64,000 bases of DNA from NCBI RefSeq assembly GCF_900095695.1, contig NZ_FMIQ01000035.1, forward strand, positions 1-64,000, given 5' to 3'. The notes beneath the pieces are model-generated. The model was not told the origin of the DNA. It saw only the letters and a list, made by a program, of their open reading frames with translations, and searched no databases. The position numbers were made by a program, and so were the translations under genes. This document shows positions 1-9,166 of this stretch, in pieces (positions within the stretch are counted from its first letter, which is position 1; every line of letters starts with the position of its first letter). This DNA is from Hafnia alvei (GTDB taxonomy: Bacteria; Pseudomonadota; Gammaproteobacteria; Enterobacterales; Enterobacteriaceae).

Positions 1-748
1 TGCCATCCAAAATAGCGATGTGGGTCAGGTGCTGGAAGTGTCGGTACGGGCTAAAAACGGTGCCGATGTGTATGGCAACAGCGCCACGGTAGACACCGCG
101 CAGACTGGCGGCGGCAATAATACTACTGGCGGAGATGCTGGTAAGGTTGTTGGAATTCCTGCACTAAAAAATATTTTAGCTAATGATTATACGTTTGAAC
201 TCAGTAGTGGTTTTCCAACCATTGGCTTTATTGGTGCTGCATTTACTTTGAACGTCGAGCATGACTCAGCTGAAAATTATACTTGGGTTGCTGACGCACA
301 ATGGGTGACTGTAAATAATGGTGTTGTGAGTTTTATCTCTATGGGAAATAAGAAGCCGGTTACTATCACCGGTACGTCTAAAGATGGCATCACAAAACTT
401 GAATACACTTTCACGCTTAATAAGTGGACCATGAGCGACTCTAATCCTGTAGGAACTGATTGGTCAACTGCGAATCGTTTATGCCAAAATAATGGTTATA
501 CATTAGCTACACGACAGCAAATTTCTGGGTCGTCGACGTCTCGTGGAAATGTAGGTTATATTTGGAGTGAGTGGGGGGCGCAAAGAAATTATACAGGAAG
601 TAGTTTTAAAAATGGAGATTATTGGACTTCAGATGCTGCTGGAAGTAATAAACATTATGGTATGGGGTTAGGTAATAATTTATCCTCTAGCAGTTGGGGG
701 GATTCGGATGGTGGTACCCATTCCGCAATGTGCATAAAAGGACTTTAG
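1..748 (+). CDS. C-terminal part of an inverse autotransporter adhesin (invasin/intimin-like), 5' end outside window
   Basis: The frame is open from base 2 to the stop at 746-748, giving 248 residues, and continues upstream of the window. The first ~35 residues (GQVLEVSVRAKNG...GNSATVDT) resemble the end of a bacterial Ig-like repeat of the type strung along YeeJ/invasin-like proteins. A Gly/Asn/Thr linker follows, then an immunoglobulin-like segment, then a ~100-residue tip with the pattern W-A-x2-C, EWG, GDYWTS and a final A-x-C-x-K. That pattern fits the C-type-lectin-like adhesion domain that caps such proteins, with the two Cys probably disulfide bonded. The expected role is a surface adhesin anchored by an N-terminal beta-barrel that is not visible here. 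Base composition drops sharply after about position 145, suggesting that the tip is exchangeable between alleles. The ligand is unknown. Confidence 0.75.
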   Translation, partial: AIQNSDVGQVLEVSVRAKNGADVYGNSATVDTAQTGGGNNTTGGDAGKVVGIPALKNILANDYTFELSSGFPTIGFIGAAFTLNVEHDSAENYTWVADAQWVTVNNGVVSFISMGNKKPVTITGTSKDGITKLEYTFTLNKWTMSDSNPVGTDWSTANRLCQNNGYTLATRQQISGSSTSRGNVGYIWSEWGAQRNYTGSSFKNGDYWTSDAAGSNKHYGMGLGNNLSSSSWGDSDGGTHSAMCIKGL

Positions 749-756
749 TATTTGTT

Positions 757-787
757 ACTCCCTTTCGTGTTTAACGCGCAAGGGAGT
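757..787. other. Inverted repeat after adhesin gene
   Basis: ACTCCCTT (757-764) pairs with AAGGGAGT (780-787) across a 15-nt loop directly after the adhesin stop. No T-run follows, so it is a 3' stabilising hairpin or a weak terminator. Confidence 0.4.
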
Positions 788-854
788 CTCAATGTAAAAT
801 GTTATTATAAAAATGGTGTTGCTATTTTTATAATATTTATTTAGGTGTAACTTA

Positions 855-1283
855 ATGAAATTAAATTTTCTCTCAACCCTACTCCTTACCACAAGTTTCA
901 CTTGTTTTGCTCAATCCGACGTTAATCTAGCCTTTCATATGGGGCTTGGTGCCAATGGGCATTATGAAATTGGTGGCACCATGGAGAATAATAGTTCAGA
1001 AACATTGCCGCATAGTGCAGTGACTTATATCACTATTGATAAAAACTGTATGCCAAGCAGTGCGAAGGTAGTCAATCTTGGTCCAATAAAAGCCAATGGA
1101 ACGTTGGAGTTTAGGGTCCCCGTTGATGGCGTATTATCTTCATACCGAGTTTTAAGCGTATCAGCTTGGAATGATATGGGTGTTCCCGTCGATGTTGATG
1201 ACAAAACGGCGGAGGTCATTAAAAACCGAGATGCGGAGTTTATGAATAGCTGCAAGCTAAAACGCGCGGGCGGCGCTCATTGA
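855..1283 (+). CDS. Small exported hypothetical protein
   Basis: 142 residues. The first ~19 (MKLNFLSTLLLTTSFTCFA) form a typical Sec signal peptide, so the mature protein is probably periplasmic. The mature part has alternating hydrophobic/polar strands and phrases such as GHYEIGGTMENNSSETLP and LGPIKANGTLEFRVPV, which look like a beta-sandwich of the FxLYD or transglutaminase-associated kind. There are two Cys (CMPSS and NSCKL). A family name cannot be assigned from sequence alone. It follows the adhesin in the same direction after a 106-bp AT-rich gap and ends at a good terminator, so it may be cotranscribed with the adhesin or independent. Confidence 0.6.
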   Translation: MKLNFLSTLLLTTSFTCFAQSDVNLAFHMGLGANGHYEIGGTMENNSSETLPHSAVTYITIDKNCMPSSAKVVNLGPIKANGTLEFRVPVDGVLSSYRVLSVSAWNDMGVPVDVDDKTAEVIKNRDAEFMNSCKLKRAGGAH

Positions 1284-1304
1284 TTGATAATTTATGACAA
1301 ATTA

Positions 1305-1338
1305 AAAGGGAGTCCGCGTAATCACACGGACTCCCTTT
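1305..1338. terminator. Bidirectional Rho-independent terminator
   Basis: A 12-bp perfect stem, AAAGGGAGTCCG (1305-1316) with CGGACTCCCTTT (1327-1338), has T-rich flanks on both strands. It separates the exported protein gene (+) from the convergent mdtO-like gene (-). Confidence 0.8.
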
Positions 1339-1380
1339 ATTGTTCCAGAATAATGGTTCACTCATTAATTGTAGAACGAA

Positions 1381-3348
1381 TTATATCTCGCGAAGAAGCA
1401 ACCAAAAGCTATAAATTGAGTCACTGAGCAAAGTGAGCATAGTCGATACCTCTTTGGATAGCCCTGCCGGTAAATCAGGCAGCGTCATATTATCGTTTTT
1501 CCCCCCTGTTTTTAGCCGCTTAACTATAACGCCGATATTTTCTACATTTTGCTGGATAAAACATCCAATTTCGGGGTTAACAGGCGCGTTTTGCTGACAC
1601 CAAAGCACCACCGAATCGGTATTGATCAGCATGCTTTTCGCCTGTTGCAGGATCTCCTGTAGTTTTTGGCAGGTTGCATCATGGGAACCTTCTGCTTTCA
1701 TCCAAGTGGGCTCAAGGGCAATCTCGGTGGCTAAATCCTTACACCCTTTAAAGCTCACCATTAACGCGCCTCGTTTATCTTCGGCAGCATTTTTCATGGA
1801 TAGGCTGGTTTTCATTAAGTCCATTAGGCCAGCGAGTTTAAGCTGTAATACTTCGCCATTTCTTTCGGGCTTGATTAAGGTTTGAATCAGCCCTGCGATA
1901 ATAATGCCTAGAATAACGCCGACAATTCTGTCGCGTACCTCGGTGAGATCGTTGACCGGCGTAAAACCATTGAGTACGGCGAGTGAGAAGGTCAGCAACA
2001 TTTGGATGCCAGCATAGCTAATATTCTCTGGGCCAGTGGCAACCCATGAACAAAGCATAAAGATAGGAACTGAAAGTAATAGCAGCCCAAATAGCGTGGT
2101 TAAATTTGGCAGAATAAAAACAATGGCAATCAGTGCCGCAATACTTCCGGCAATAGCACCTAATAAACGTAGCGTGATTTTCCGCTGCGTTTTTCCTAAA
2201 CCGGGCTGGGCCACAACGAGGCAGGTCAGCATGATGGTGTGAATACCAAACCAGTCAGTGGCGGTATAAAAAATATAGCAAATCAGCGCGCTAAGTAATG
2301 TTTTTAATGCATAGGTAACATAGATTTTATTTGAGAATGCATCAGGAACGAAGAATGAGAAATTTTTCTTTTGGCTCGGGCTATTGTCGTAAGAGACATT
2401 TTTATTTTGATCGTAATTATTTATCACCTTTGCCATTTGGTTTAAGGTGACATTTTCAGCATTCGTATTGATGATCGTTGGTGTATGGCAAACTGAGGGA
2501 GTTTTTAAACAGGCTACCATACCTTCGCAAACAGACTTAATACTTAAGGCCGCGTCGCGGGCTTTGGGGTTAATCAATTCCACAGGCAAATGGCACGAAA
2601 GAGAGCGTAGTTCAGAAACCATTGTCACCATTGCTAACTGCGCCGTATGATCGTTGGAACTTAGTCGATCGCGGGATTTAGTATATTGCAGTAGTTTATA
2701 CAGCGATTGTAAATCTTGCCCAATCGAGGCGAGGGTATTTTCTTTTCTCTTGAGTTCATTGTCAGGAGTTAAGAGATCCGCTATATGGTTAAGTTGCGAT
2801 ATAAGCGTTTTATTGAGTAATTTCTCCGGCTCTGAGGGAAGAAATAAAGCATTAATAATGAGAGTGACGGCAATGGCATAGCTCATCGCCACCCATACCC
2901 ATAAAATGTTTCTGATGATTTCTTCTGAATCTGAGCTTACATCAACAAAGCTTTGTGAAAAAATAACGATTAGAGCAACTAAGTAGAATATCACGCCATA
3001 TTTTGAGGCTCGCATCATAAATAGACTAATAAAAGCCACCAATGATGCCAGTAAAATGCGTAAAAAAGGCACGTCCCAAGTTATTTTTAAAATTAACAGC
3101 GACGCTGCTACGGCCAGCGCGATAGAAATAATAAAAAATAGGCCGGTGAGTTTGGTCACCACAATATTGGTTTGGGTGACAAAAAAGACCACGATAAGTG
3201 ATAGCGCTAGATCGGGGATCTGTAACGTTTGGCTGAGAATAACCACAATGATACAGGCCACGGTGGTTCGCAGGATCTGATTTGCTCGGCCCGGATAAAA
3301 CCCAAGCCCCTGATAAAATCGAGAGACGAAGAGGTCAAATGATTTCAT
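1381..3348 (-). CDS. mdtO: FUSC-family inner-membrane efflux component, MdtO/AaeB-like
   Basis: 655 residues. There are two clusters of hydrophobic helices, about residues 25-170 and 345-490, separated and followed by soluble helical regions. This is the layout of fusaric-acid-resistance (FUSC) proteins such as AaeB and MdtO. The second cluster carries DWFGIHTIMLTCLVVAQPGLG, close to the DWEGIHTCMLTCVIVANP region of E. coli MdtO as I recall it. The likely role is export of aromatic acids or other small toxic compounds, working with the adjacent membrane-fusion protein. It is the last gene of a three-gene minus-strand operon, 11 nt after mdtN. MdtO, rather than AaeB, is favoured by the neighbouring MdtN- and YtcA-like genes. 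The substrate is not deducible. Confidence 0.75.
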   Translation of the reverse strand: MKSFDLFVSRFYQGLGFYPGRANQILRTTVACIIVVILSQTLQIPDLALSLIVVFFVTQTNIVVTKLTGLFFIISIALAVAASLLILKITWDVPFLRILLASLVAFISLFMMRASKYGVIFYLVALIVIFSQSFVDVSSDSEEIIRNILWVWVAMSYAIAVTLIINALFLPSEPEKLLNKTLISQLNHIADLLTPDNELKRKENTLASIGQDLQSLYKLLQYTKSRDRLSSNDHTAQLAMVTMVSELRSLSCHLPVELINPKARDAALSIKSVCEGMVACLKTPSVCHTPTIINTNAENVTLNQMAKVINNYDQNKNVSYDNSPSQKKNFSFFVPDAFSNKIYVTYALKTLLSALICYIFYTATDWFGIHTIMLTCLVVAQPGLGKTQRKITLRLLGAIAGSIAALIAIVFILPNLTTLFGLLLLSVPIFMLCSWVATGPENISYAGIQMLLTFSLAVLNGFTPVNDLTEVRDRIVGVILGIIIAGLIQTLIKPERNGEVLQLKLAGLMDLMKTSLSMKNAAEDKRGALMVSFKGCKDLATEIALEPTWMKAEGSHDATCQKLQEILQQAKSMLINTDSVVLWCQQNAPVNPEIGCFIQQNVENIGVIVKRLKTGGKNDNMTLPDLPAGLSKEVSTMLTLLSDSIYSFWLLLREI

Positions 3349-3359
3349 TCTGATTTCCT

Positions 3360-4379
3360 CTAGGGTGCGGTATCTCGATAGACGATGGCAATCGCCGAGG
3401 CACCAACGCGAAATAGCGCAGGCTCTGGGTTATCGACGCGAATTTTGACAGGAAAGCGTTGGGATACATGCACCCAGTTGATGGTGCGTGCTACTGAAGG
3501 GAGGCCGTTGCTCACGCCGCCATCTTGGGGAGATACGCCGTAGCCTACGGAATCAACGCTGCCGCTAAAGGATTTACCGGTATCACCCATGACGTATATG
3601 CGCGCAGGAACGCCATTACAGACATTTTTTAGGTCGGTTTCACGAAAATTAGCCACCACATACCATGCTTGGGTATCAATGAGCGTCATTACCGACTGCT
3701 GCGGCGACGCATATTGCCCAATTGTGGTATTCAGGGACGTCACTCGGCCATCGAAAGGCGCACGAATTTCACTGTATTCAAGGTTTAATTGGGCTTTTGC
3801 GATATCCACGCAGACAACTTTACGCTGCGCAATGAGTGCATCTACGCTGCTTACCGCTGATTTGGCCTGTTCTACTTCGCTGCGAGAGGCTTTATACATA
3901 GCCTCGGCGCTATTTTTTGCCGTTCTAGCTTGATCAAACTCTTCCGCAGAAACGTATCCCTTGCCTTTAAGCGCCAATATACGTTGGTAGGTGCTGAGTG
4001 CCTGCAGGTAGTTCTCTTTGGCGCTGACTTCTTTCGCTGAAACGGCCTGAGCATTGTATTGCTGGGCATCAACGGTTCGCTGTGCGAGCTTTATTTGTTC
4101 ATCTAAGGTAGCAAGCTGAGCGGTGCCAGATTCGATGGCATGTTCATAGGGTCTTGGGTCGATTTTAAACAGCAGATCGCCTTTGGAAACCAGTTGGTTA
4201 TCTTTAACGGGGATCGTTACTATATGCCCTTCAATAACAGGAACCACATTAATGGTATCGGCATAGATATAAGCATCGTCAGTCTGTGGGGCTTCATCGA
4301 TCTTTAACATCACAATGAATAGCGCAATTAGCGTTATTAATATGAGAAAAAAAATATAAAATTTATTCTTAAGGGACAT
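3360..4379 (-). CDS. mdtN: HlyD/EmrA-type membrane fusion protein, MdtN-like
   Basis: 339 residues, the same size as E. coli MdtN. One N-terminal signal-anchor helix (about residues 6-26) is followed by a biotinyl-lipoyl-like half-motif (DAYIYADTINVVPVIEGHI), a helical hairpin (about 85-185), the second lipoyl half (RAPFDGRVTSL) and a beta-barrel with VVANFRETDLKN, all hallmarks of periplasmic adaptor proteins. It should bridge the FUSC inner-membrane protein to an outer-membrane channel. E. coli has mdtP next in this operon, but none is present here, so a TolC-type channel from elsewhere is presumably used. It starts 12 nt after ytcA. Confidence 0.85.
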   Translation of the reverse strand: MSLKNKFYIFFLILITLIALFIVMLKIDEAPQTDDAYIYADTINVVPVIEGHIVTIPVKDNQLVSKGDLLFKIDPRPYEHAIESGTAQLATLDEQIKLAQRTVDAQQYNAQAVSAKEVSAKENYLQALSTYQRILALKGKGYVSAEEFDQARTAKNSAEAMYKASRSEVEQAKSAVSSVDALIAQRKVVCVDIAKAQLNLEYSEIRAPFDGRVTSLNTTIGQYASPQQSVMTLIDTQAWYVVANFRETDLKNVCNGVPARIYVMGDTGKSFSGSVDSVGYGVSPQDGGVSNGLPSVARTINWVHVSQRFPVKIRVDNPEPALFRVGASAIAIVYRDTAP

Positions 4380-4391
4380 TCTGTATTTCTC

Positions 4392-4685
4392 TTAATGGGT
4401 AAAAAATAATAACCAAGTCAACATTGCGCTGAGAGCGGTAACACAGGGATAGACAATCACGGCAGGCTCAAGCCAGCACTGGTGCTCTCCTTTTCTTAAT
4501 ATTGTGTGCATGAGTGTCATAGCGATAACGCCAATGCCTGAACATATCAGCCAGTCAGGAAAAGATGCGCCAAAGAGAACTATTGATGGTGCATAGGAAC
4601 AACCAGTTAGAGACAGAATAATACAAACTAAACCGATCGCTTTTGCTGAATGGAACTTGATCCATTTAGTCGCTAATTTCTGCAT
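4392..4685 (-). CDS. ytcA: YtcA-family small membrane lipoprotein
   Basis: 97 residues. The N-terminal hydrophobic stretch ends in LSLTGCSYAP, a lipobox (L-T-G-C) that predicts lipidation of Cys29. Two further transmembrane helices follow (about 44-60 and 75-95). YtcA sits next to mdtN in E. coli, and the same pairing here supports the name. Function is unknown; it is probably an accessory membrane subunit of the MdtNO efflux system. It is the first gene of the minus-strand operon. Confidence 0.65.
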   Translation of the reverse strand: MQKLATKWIKFHSAKAIGLVCIILSLTGCSYAPSIVLFGASFPDWLICSGIGVIAMTLMHTILRKGEHQCWLEPAVIVYPCVTALSAMLTWLLFFTH

Positions 4686-4740
4686 ATAAATTTCTGCATA
4701 GGATTTTTCATAAAGTGACGAAGTGGCTAATAGAAATGAA

Positions 4741-4771
4741 ACAGAAGAGATCCATAAAGAATCTCCTCTGT
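4741..4771 (-). terminator. Probable terminator of adiA
   Basis: ACAGAAGAGA (4741-4750) pairs with TCTCCTCTGT (4762-4771) with one internal mismatch. On the minus strand it is followed by a T-rich run, just beyond the adiA stop at 4792. Confidence 0.55.
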
Positions 4772-4791
4772 AGATTATTTTATTGGGTGAC

Positions 4792-7098
4792 TTAGTCTTT
4801 CAGTGCCCATATATAATATTGGCCATCTTTCAGCTCGGCACCCTCGAGTTCTTTTTCGAACCCTGGGAATTTCTTGCCCCATTGTGCAATGCTGTAAATA
4901 TATTGCAGCCATGGTTGCTCAGTGGTGCCGAAGCTTTCGCCTGGCATCACGATCGGAATACCTGGTGGGTAAGGGATCACCCCAACGGCGGAAATACGTC
5001 CGGCAAGTCTATCAAGCGACAGTAATTCGCAGCGCCCAGCCATATGATCTTGGAAAGCGGCGCGAGGGAGTTTAACCGGCGTTGGGATATGGCTGAAGGC
5101 GGCTGCCTGAAGCTTATCCATCTGGCTGGTTTTCATGTAAGCAAACATCTCATCACACAGATCTTTCATGCCCATACCGGCATAGTTCTTAGCATGAGAT
5201 GCGGCAAGATCGGGCAGACAGACCGACAGCGGCGTATTGCTGTCGTAGTGTTTTTTGAATTCGATAAGAACGTTGATCAGCGTTCCCCACTTGCCTTTGG
5301 TGATCCCCACGGAGAATAGACATAACACCATGAAATCTGTAGTGCGCGACGGAACGATGCCGTGCTGATACAGGAATGCGGTGACAACAGCGGCAGGAAT
5401 ACCGGTTTCCTGCATCTCGCCGTCGTCACCCATGCCTGGTACTAAAATGCCGGCTTTGATTGGGTCGAGCATGCACCAATCGTCTTCCAACTGTTCAAAA
5501 CCATGCCAATTTTCGCCCGGACGAAGTACCCAGCACTCAGGATCGGTGGTGAGCTGTTCTTTAGACGCACTCATGAACGGCACTTTTTTGCCCGTTGCAG
5601 CATCAATCACGTCTGGCGCATTCCACGGAGAGAAGAACCATTCCCCTTTAGCGGCAAAGGCGGCGTGAACTTTGGCGAGTGCAAGACGGAAATCGACCGC
5701 CTCATCAATCACTTCCTGAGTCAGCGCTTCGCCTTGCTGGTCATCCATCATGGCTGCACCAATTTCATTGGCCGCGATAATGGCATACAGCGGTGAGGTG
5801 GTGGATTGCAGCATGTAAGACTCATTGAAACGCGAGTGTTCAATGGGTTTTTTGCCATTACGAATGTGAATGTAGGAAGCCTGAGAAAGCGCCGCTAAAA
5901 GCTTATGAGTCGACTGCGTAGCAAATACCGTTGGACCGGCTGCGTCATGCTCTGCAGGATTTCCACGCATCGCGAAACGATCGCGATAGAGTGGATTGAA
6001 GCGTGCATAGGCATACCAAGCTTCATCGAAATGAATAGTATCGACGCTCTCAGCCAGAAGATCTTGAGCCTGTTTTGCGTTGTAGCACATACCGTCGTAA
6101 GTACAGTTGGTGACCACGGAATAAACCGGTTTAGGGTCAACGGCAAGCTGTTTCAGTGGATGCGCATCGATTTTCTGCTGGATAGATTCTGGTTGGAACT
6201 GTGACTTAGGGATCGGCCCAATGATGCCAAAACGGTTACGTGTTGGAATGAAGAACACCGGGATCCCGCCGGTCATCACCAGCCCTTGCTCGATAGATTT
6301 ATGACAGTTACGGTCGCAGAGCGCAAATTGGCCCTCTCCAACGACGGCTGACATGACGGCACGGTTAGAACCTGATGTGCCGTTCAGAACGGAATAGCTT
6401 TGGTGGGCTCCAAATACTCTGGCAGCATAGGCTTCGGAGTCTTTTACTGGGCCGCTGTGATCGAGCAGCGATCCAAGCGAATCACGTTCAATCCCGGTAT
6501 CGGTACGGAAAAGATTTTCGCCGAAGAAATCAAGGAACTCACGACCAACCGCCGATTTGGTAAACGCGACACCGCCCTGATGACCCGGTGCTGCCCATGA
6601 GTATTCAGGCGAGCCGTTGGTGTAGTTGAATAGGGCTTTTGTGAATGGCGGTAATAGCTGGTCGAAATATTTTTTGATTAACGCGATGCTGCGTGAAGCG
6701 ATGAATTCTGCGGTGTCTTCTTGCATCCAGATAAATTCATTCGCTAACTCCATTGTTTCGAGCGTTAGCGTCTCGAGGCAGGCATGCTCTGCCATCAATA
6801 ATACCGGCACTGTTTTATTTCGACGACGAACTTCTTGCAACAGTTTTAATGCTTGGCTGTGTGACTCAGTATCGTTCTCTTCAGAAGTCCAATCTACAAA
6901 TACACAGCAAATAGAGGCGTCAGAGCTGATGCTGGCGATCCCATCGGTGTAGGTTGTTGCAATAACAACCGAGAGATTTCTTTCTTCTAGAGCCTCGATT
7001 AAATTACAGATAGCCTGTCCATTAGCGGTCTGTTTATTTGCAATGTTACTATTTACCACTAACACTTTACGTTTTTTGAGATGATTTAATTCAATCAT
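4792..7098 (-). CDS. adiA: Biodegradative (acid-inducible) arginine decarboxylase
   Basis: 768 residues; E. coli AdiA is 755. The protein has the wing domain of the Orn/Lys/Arg decarboxylase class-I family at residues ~1-140, then the PLP domain. The PLP lysine is Lys399 in FATQSTHKLLAALSQAS. PLP-contacting motifs GTSGSNR, DRNCHKSIEQG, HFDEAW and the C-terminal PYPPGIP are present. It converts L-arginine to agmatine and CO2, consuming one cytoplasmic proton per turnover, and E. coli AdiA works as a decamer at low pH. The start is supported by AGGA 7 nt upstream of ATG. It lies 83 nt downstream of adiC in the same orientation. E. coli has adiA-adiY-adiC; no adiY regulator gene is present here. 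Confidence 0.95.
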   Translation of the reverse strand: MIELNHLKKRKVLVVNSNIANKQTANGQAICNLIEALEERNLSVVIATTYTDGIASISSDASICCVFVDWTSEENDTESHSQALKLLQEVRRRNKTVPVLLMAEHACLETLTLETMELANEFIWMQEDTAEFIASRSIALIKKYFDQLLPPFTKALFNYTNGSPEYSWAAPGHQGGVAFTKSAVGREFLDFFGENLFRTDTGIERDSLGSLLDHSGPVKDSEAYAARVFGAHQSYSVLNGTSGSNRAVMSAVVGEGQFALCDRNCHKSIEQGLVMTGGIPVFFIPTRNRFGIIGPIPKSQFQPESIQQKIDAHPLKQLAVDPKPVYSVVTNCTYDGMCYNAKQAQDLLAESVDTIHFDEAWYAYARFNPLYRDRFAMRGNPAEHDAAGPTVFATQSTHKLLAALSQASYIHIRNGKKPIEHSRFNESYMLQSTTSPLYAIIAANEIGAAMMDDQQGEALTQEVIDEAVDFRLALAKVHAAFAAKGEWFFSPWNAPDVIDAATGKKVPFMSASKEQLTTDPECWVLRPGENWHGFEQLEDDWCMLDPIKAGILVPGMGDDGEMQETGIPAAVVTAFLYQHGIVPSRTTDFMVLCLFSVGITKGKWGTLINVLIEFKKHYDSNTPLSVCLPDLAASHAKNYAGMGMKDLCDEMFAYMKTSQMDKLQAAAFSHIPTPVKLPRAAFQDHMAGRCELLSLDRLAGRISAVGVIPYPPGIPIVMPGESFGTTEQPWLQYIYSIAQWGKKFPGFEKELEGAELKDGQYYIWALKD

Positions 7099-7181
7099 TT
7101 TTAGTCCTATCTAGCTATTTATTAAATTCATTGTGTTCTTATTTTTTCGTGACCTAAAAATAATTAGGCCACGTAGTATTG

Positions 7182-8513
7182 CTATTCCGCCTGAGCGTCC
7201 AGTGGGAACGGATTTTTGTGTGTTCGGTTATAATTCAGAGCGTAAAGTGCGGTTACGATCATTAACGCAACAAACGACCACATAACCTCTTGTGCGCCGG
7301 AGCCAATAACAGCCCATATGCAATAAACAAAGGCAATAAATGTGATAAAGGTAAATAACCCTTTTTGATTCCCTAAGTGCCCGTGTCCAACCAGCAGCAA
7401 TGCCGCGCAGGTGTAAAGATAAGGTACTAAGGTGAAAATAACGGATACCGAAGAGACGACACCAAATTGCGCTGCCGCATTAGGTGATATCGAGGCAACT
7501 TGGAATATTGTCATGAGTACGCCAAGTACAATCAGGCCTTGTACCGGAACGCCTTTTTTATTCACTTTGGCGAAAATCGGCGGGAATAGGCCATCGTCTG
7601 CGGCCGCTTTGGCGGTTTGGCTGGCAAGCAGCGTCCAGCCGCCCAGTGAGCCGAGACAGCCCGCTGCCGCACAGAATGTCACGATGGCGCCTGCGGTTTC
7701 ACCCAATGCCATACGCGCGGCATCACCGAACGGGGATGTTGATACACGCAATGCCGCATTCGGGATCATACCCATGATGGCGGTGGTTGAGAGCACATAA
7801 CAAACGGCGGCAATCAGAACACCACCGATAGTGGCGATCGGGACGTTTTTCTTCGGGTTTTTGACAACGGCGGCGGCAACGGACGCGCTCTCTACGCCGA
7901 TAAATGACCATAGCGTTACGTTTAGAGTGCTTTGAATTGCGCCCAACGTACTTTTTCCGCTGACGTTCCACGCGGCCATATAGGTATCGCCGCTAAACCA
8001 GAACCAGCCAAAAATAGCAACTGACAGAATAGGAACCAGTGCTAACACCGTGGCCACAGCCTGCACACGCGTTATCATTTTGGCGCCGATAATGTTCAAA
8101 ATAACGAAGAACCAGAGGACTAAAACGCAGGTCAGCGTCATGATCATGGGATCTTTTAGCGCAGGGAAGAAGTAGCTGAGATAGCCCACGCCGATAACAA
8201 CCATCGCAATGTTACCGACCCAACAGGCTAACCAATACAGCAGGTTAGTTTGATATCCGATGAATGGGCCGAAAGCTCGACGAGCATAGGCATAAGATCC
8301 ACCAGGGCTTGCATCCAGCGAAGACATTTTGGCGTACACCATGGATAACGCTAAAGCACCGATGATGGTGACCAACCAGCCATAAATAGCGACGCCCCCT
8401 GTGGATGCTAGGTTTGCAGGAAGGAGAAAAACACCCGACCCCATGATATTGCCTGAAACCATTAAAGTGACAGGTATGAGCCCTACTTTATGTGAATCTG
8501 ATTCAATTGCCAT
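7182..8513 (-). CDS. adiC: Arginine:agmatine antiporter
   Basis: 443 residues from the ATG at 8511-8513, chosen because AAGG lies 8 nt upstream and the protein then matches the length of E. coli AdiC (445). An upstream in-frame start would add 17 residues. APC-superfamily transporter with about 12 transmembrane helices. It has the [17 protein letters not shown] motif in TM1, where the substrate backbone binds, plus [12 protein letters not shown] and [14 protein letters not shown]. It imports arginine in exchange for agmatine, so with AdiA it forms a virtual proton pump in the inner membrane. It is the first gene of the adiC-adiA unit, divergent from evgAS across a 653-bp intergenic region. 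Confidence 0.95.
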   Translation of the reverse strand: MAIESDSHKVGLIPVTLMVSGNIMGSGVFLLPANLASTGGVAIYGWLVTIIGALALSMVYAKMSSLDASPGGSYAYARRAFGPFIGYQTNLLYWLACWVGNIAMVVIGVGYLSYFFPALKDPMIMTLTCVLVLWFFVILNIIGAKMITRVQAVATVLALVPILSVAIFGWFWFSGDTYMAAWNVSGKSTLGAIQSTLNVTLWSFIGVESASVAAAVVKNPKKNVPIATIGGVLIAAVCYVLSTTAIMGMIPNAALRVSTSPFGDAARMALGETAGAIVTFCAAAGCLGSLGGWTLLASQTAKAAADDGLFPPIFAKVNKKGVPVQGLIVLGVLMTIFQVASISPNAAAQFGVVSSVSVIFTLVPYLYTCAALLLVGHGHLGNQKGLFTFITFIAFVYCIWAVIGSGAQEVMWSFVALMIVTALYALNYNRTHKNPFPLDAQAE

Positions 8514-9166
8514 ATATAAAACCTTAACGGATCCTATTTGTTTAATTAAATATTGGATGAACAACGTTATTTGAATGAGTATTAATATTATTAGTCATGA
8601 TGGGGTTTATATTAAATCCTAACTAATATAAATAAACACAGCATTACATAGTGAATAAGCGAACAGTTCATAATTGAAATTTATGCAAAAAACTATAGCG
8701 GTTGCAGGAGCATAAATATATAAGACTCGGCATTTTGCAAGAGTAGGTAGCGTCCTACGTATGTAGGCGTTAGATTGCGTATGTGTAAGATATATGCAGA
8801 AATAATGATAGTGAAATTGGTAGCTAAATAATTCAATGAGGAATATCGACGGTATAAACTAATGGTTTCATTTAGACGCTGTTTATTTTATTAGCATATA
8901 ATCAACTCAAGTTTACATTCGCGCTATCTAGAACATATTGCTAATCTTAGGTTTATAAGATGACGCTATAGCGTGCTTCTTGTTTGTAATCAATGGGCCT
9001 TTCCAAGCAAAGCGAGTTCCTGTAAGGGATGTGTAAGGTTGCCTACATCAATAAAATGATCGAATGCTCACCACGGTAAACGTGATGGCCTCAGCCATGA
9101 CAGAAATCGCTGTTGAGGTTTTTCGCTATATTTATCAATACAGTATGATTTACGTTTGAGGTGGTA
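8514..9166. promoter_or_regulatory. Divergent adiC / evgA intergenic control region
   Basis: 653 bp without a convincing gene and clearly more AT-rich than the flanking coding DNA. It holds an EvgA-box-like inverted repeat (8752-8769), a further half-site GTAAGAT (8785-8791), two direct GTAAGG half-sites 11 bp apart (9022 and 9033) and a GCCTAC (9041-9046) before evgA. The size and spacing suggest that both transcription units are controlled from here, probably including EvgA autoregulation and H-NS/Hha-type silencing. I cannot place start sites. Confidence 0.5.
8752..8769. promoter_or_regulatory. Candidate EvgA binding site (adiC/evgA)
   Basis: GTCCTAC, 4 nt, then GTAGGCG: an inverted repeat with TAC/GTA cores, resembling the 18-bp EvgA box of E. 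coli as I recall it. It lies about 239 nt upstream of adiC and 398 nt upstream of evgA. Similar repeats occur before gadB and hdeB. Confidence 0.45.

Noticed and set aside
7099-7181. Hairpin GTGACCTAA/TTAGGCCAC as an adiC terminator
   Set aside because: On the minus strand it is followed by A-rich and not T-rich sequence, so it is unlikely to stop transcription before adiA.
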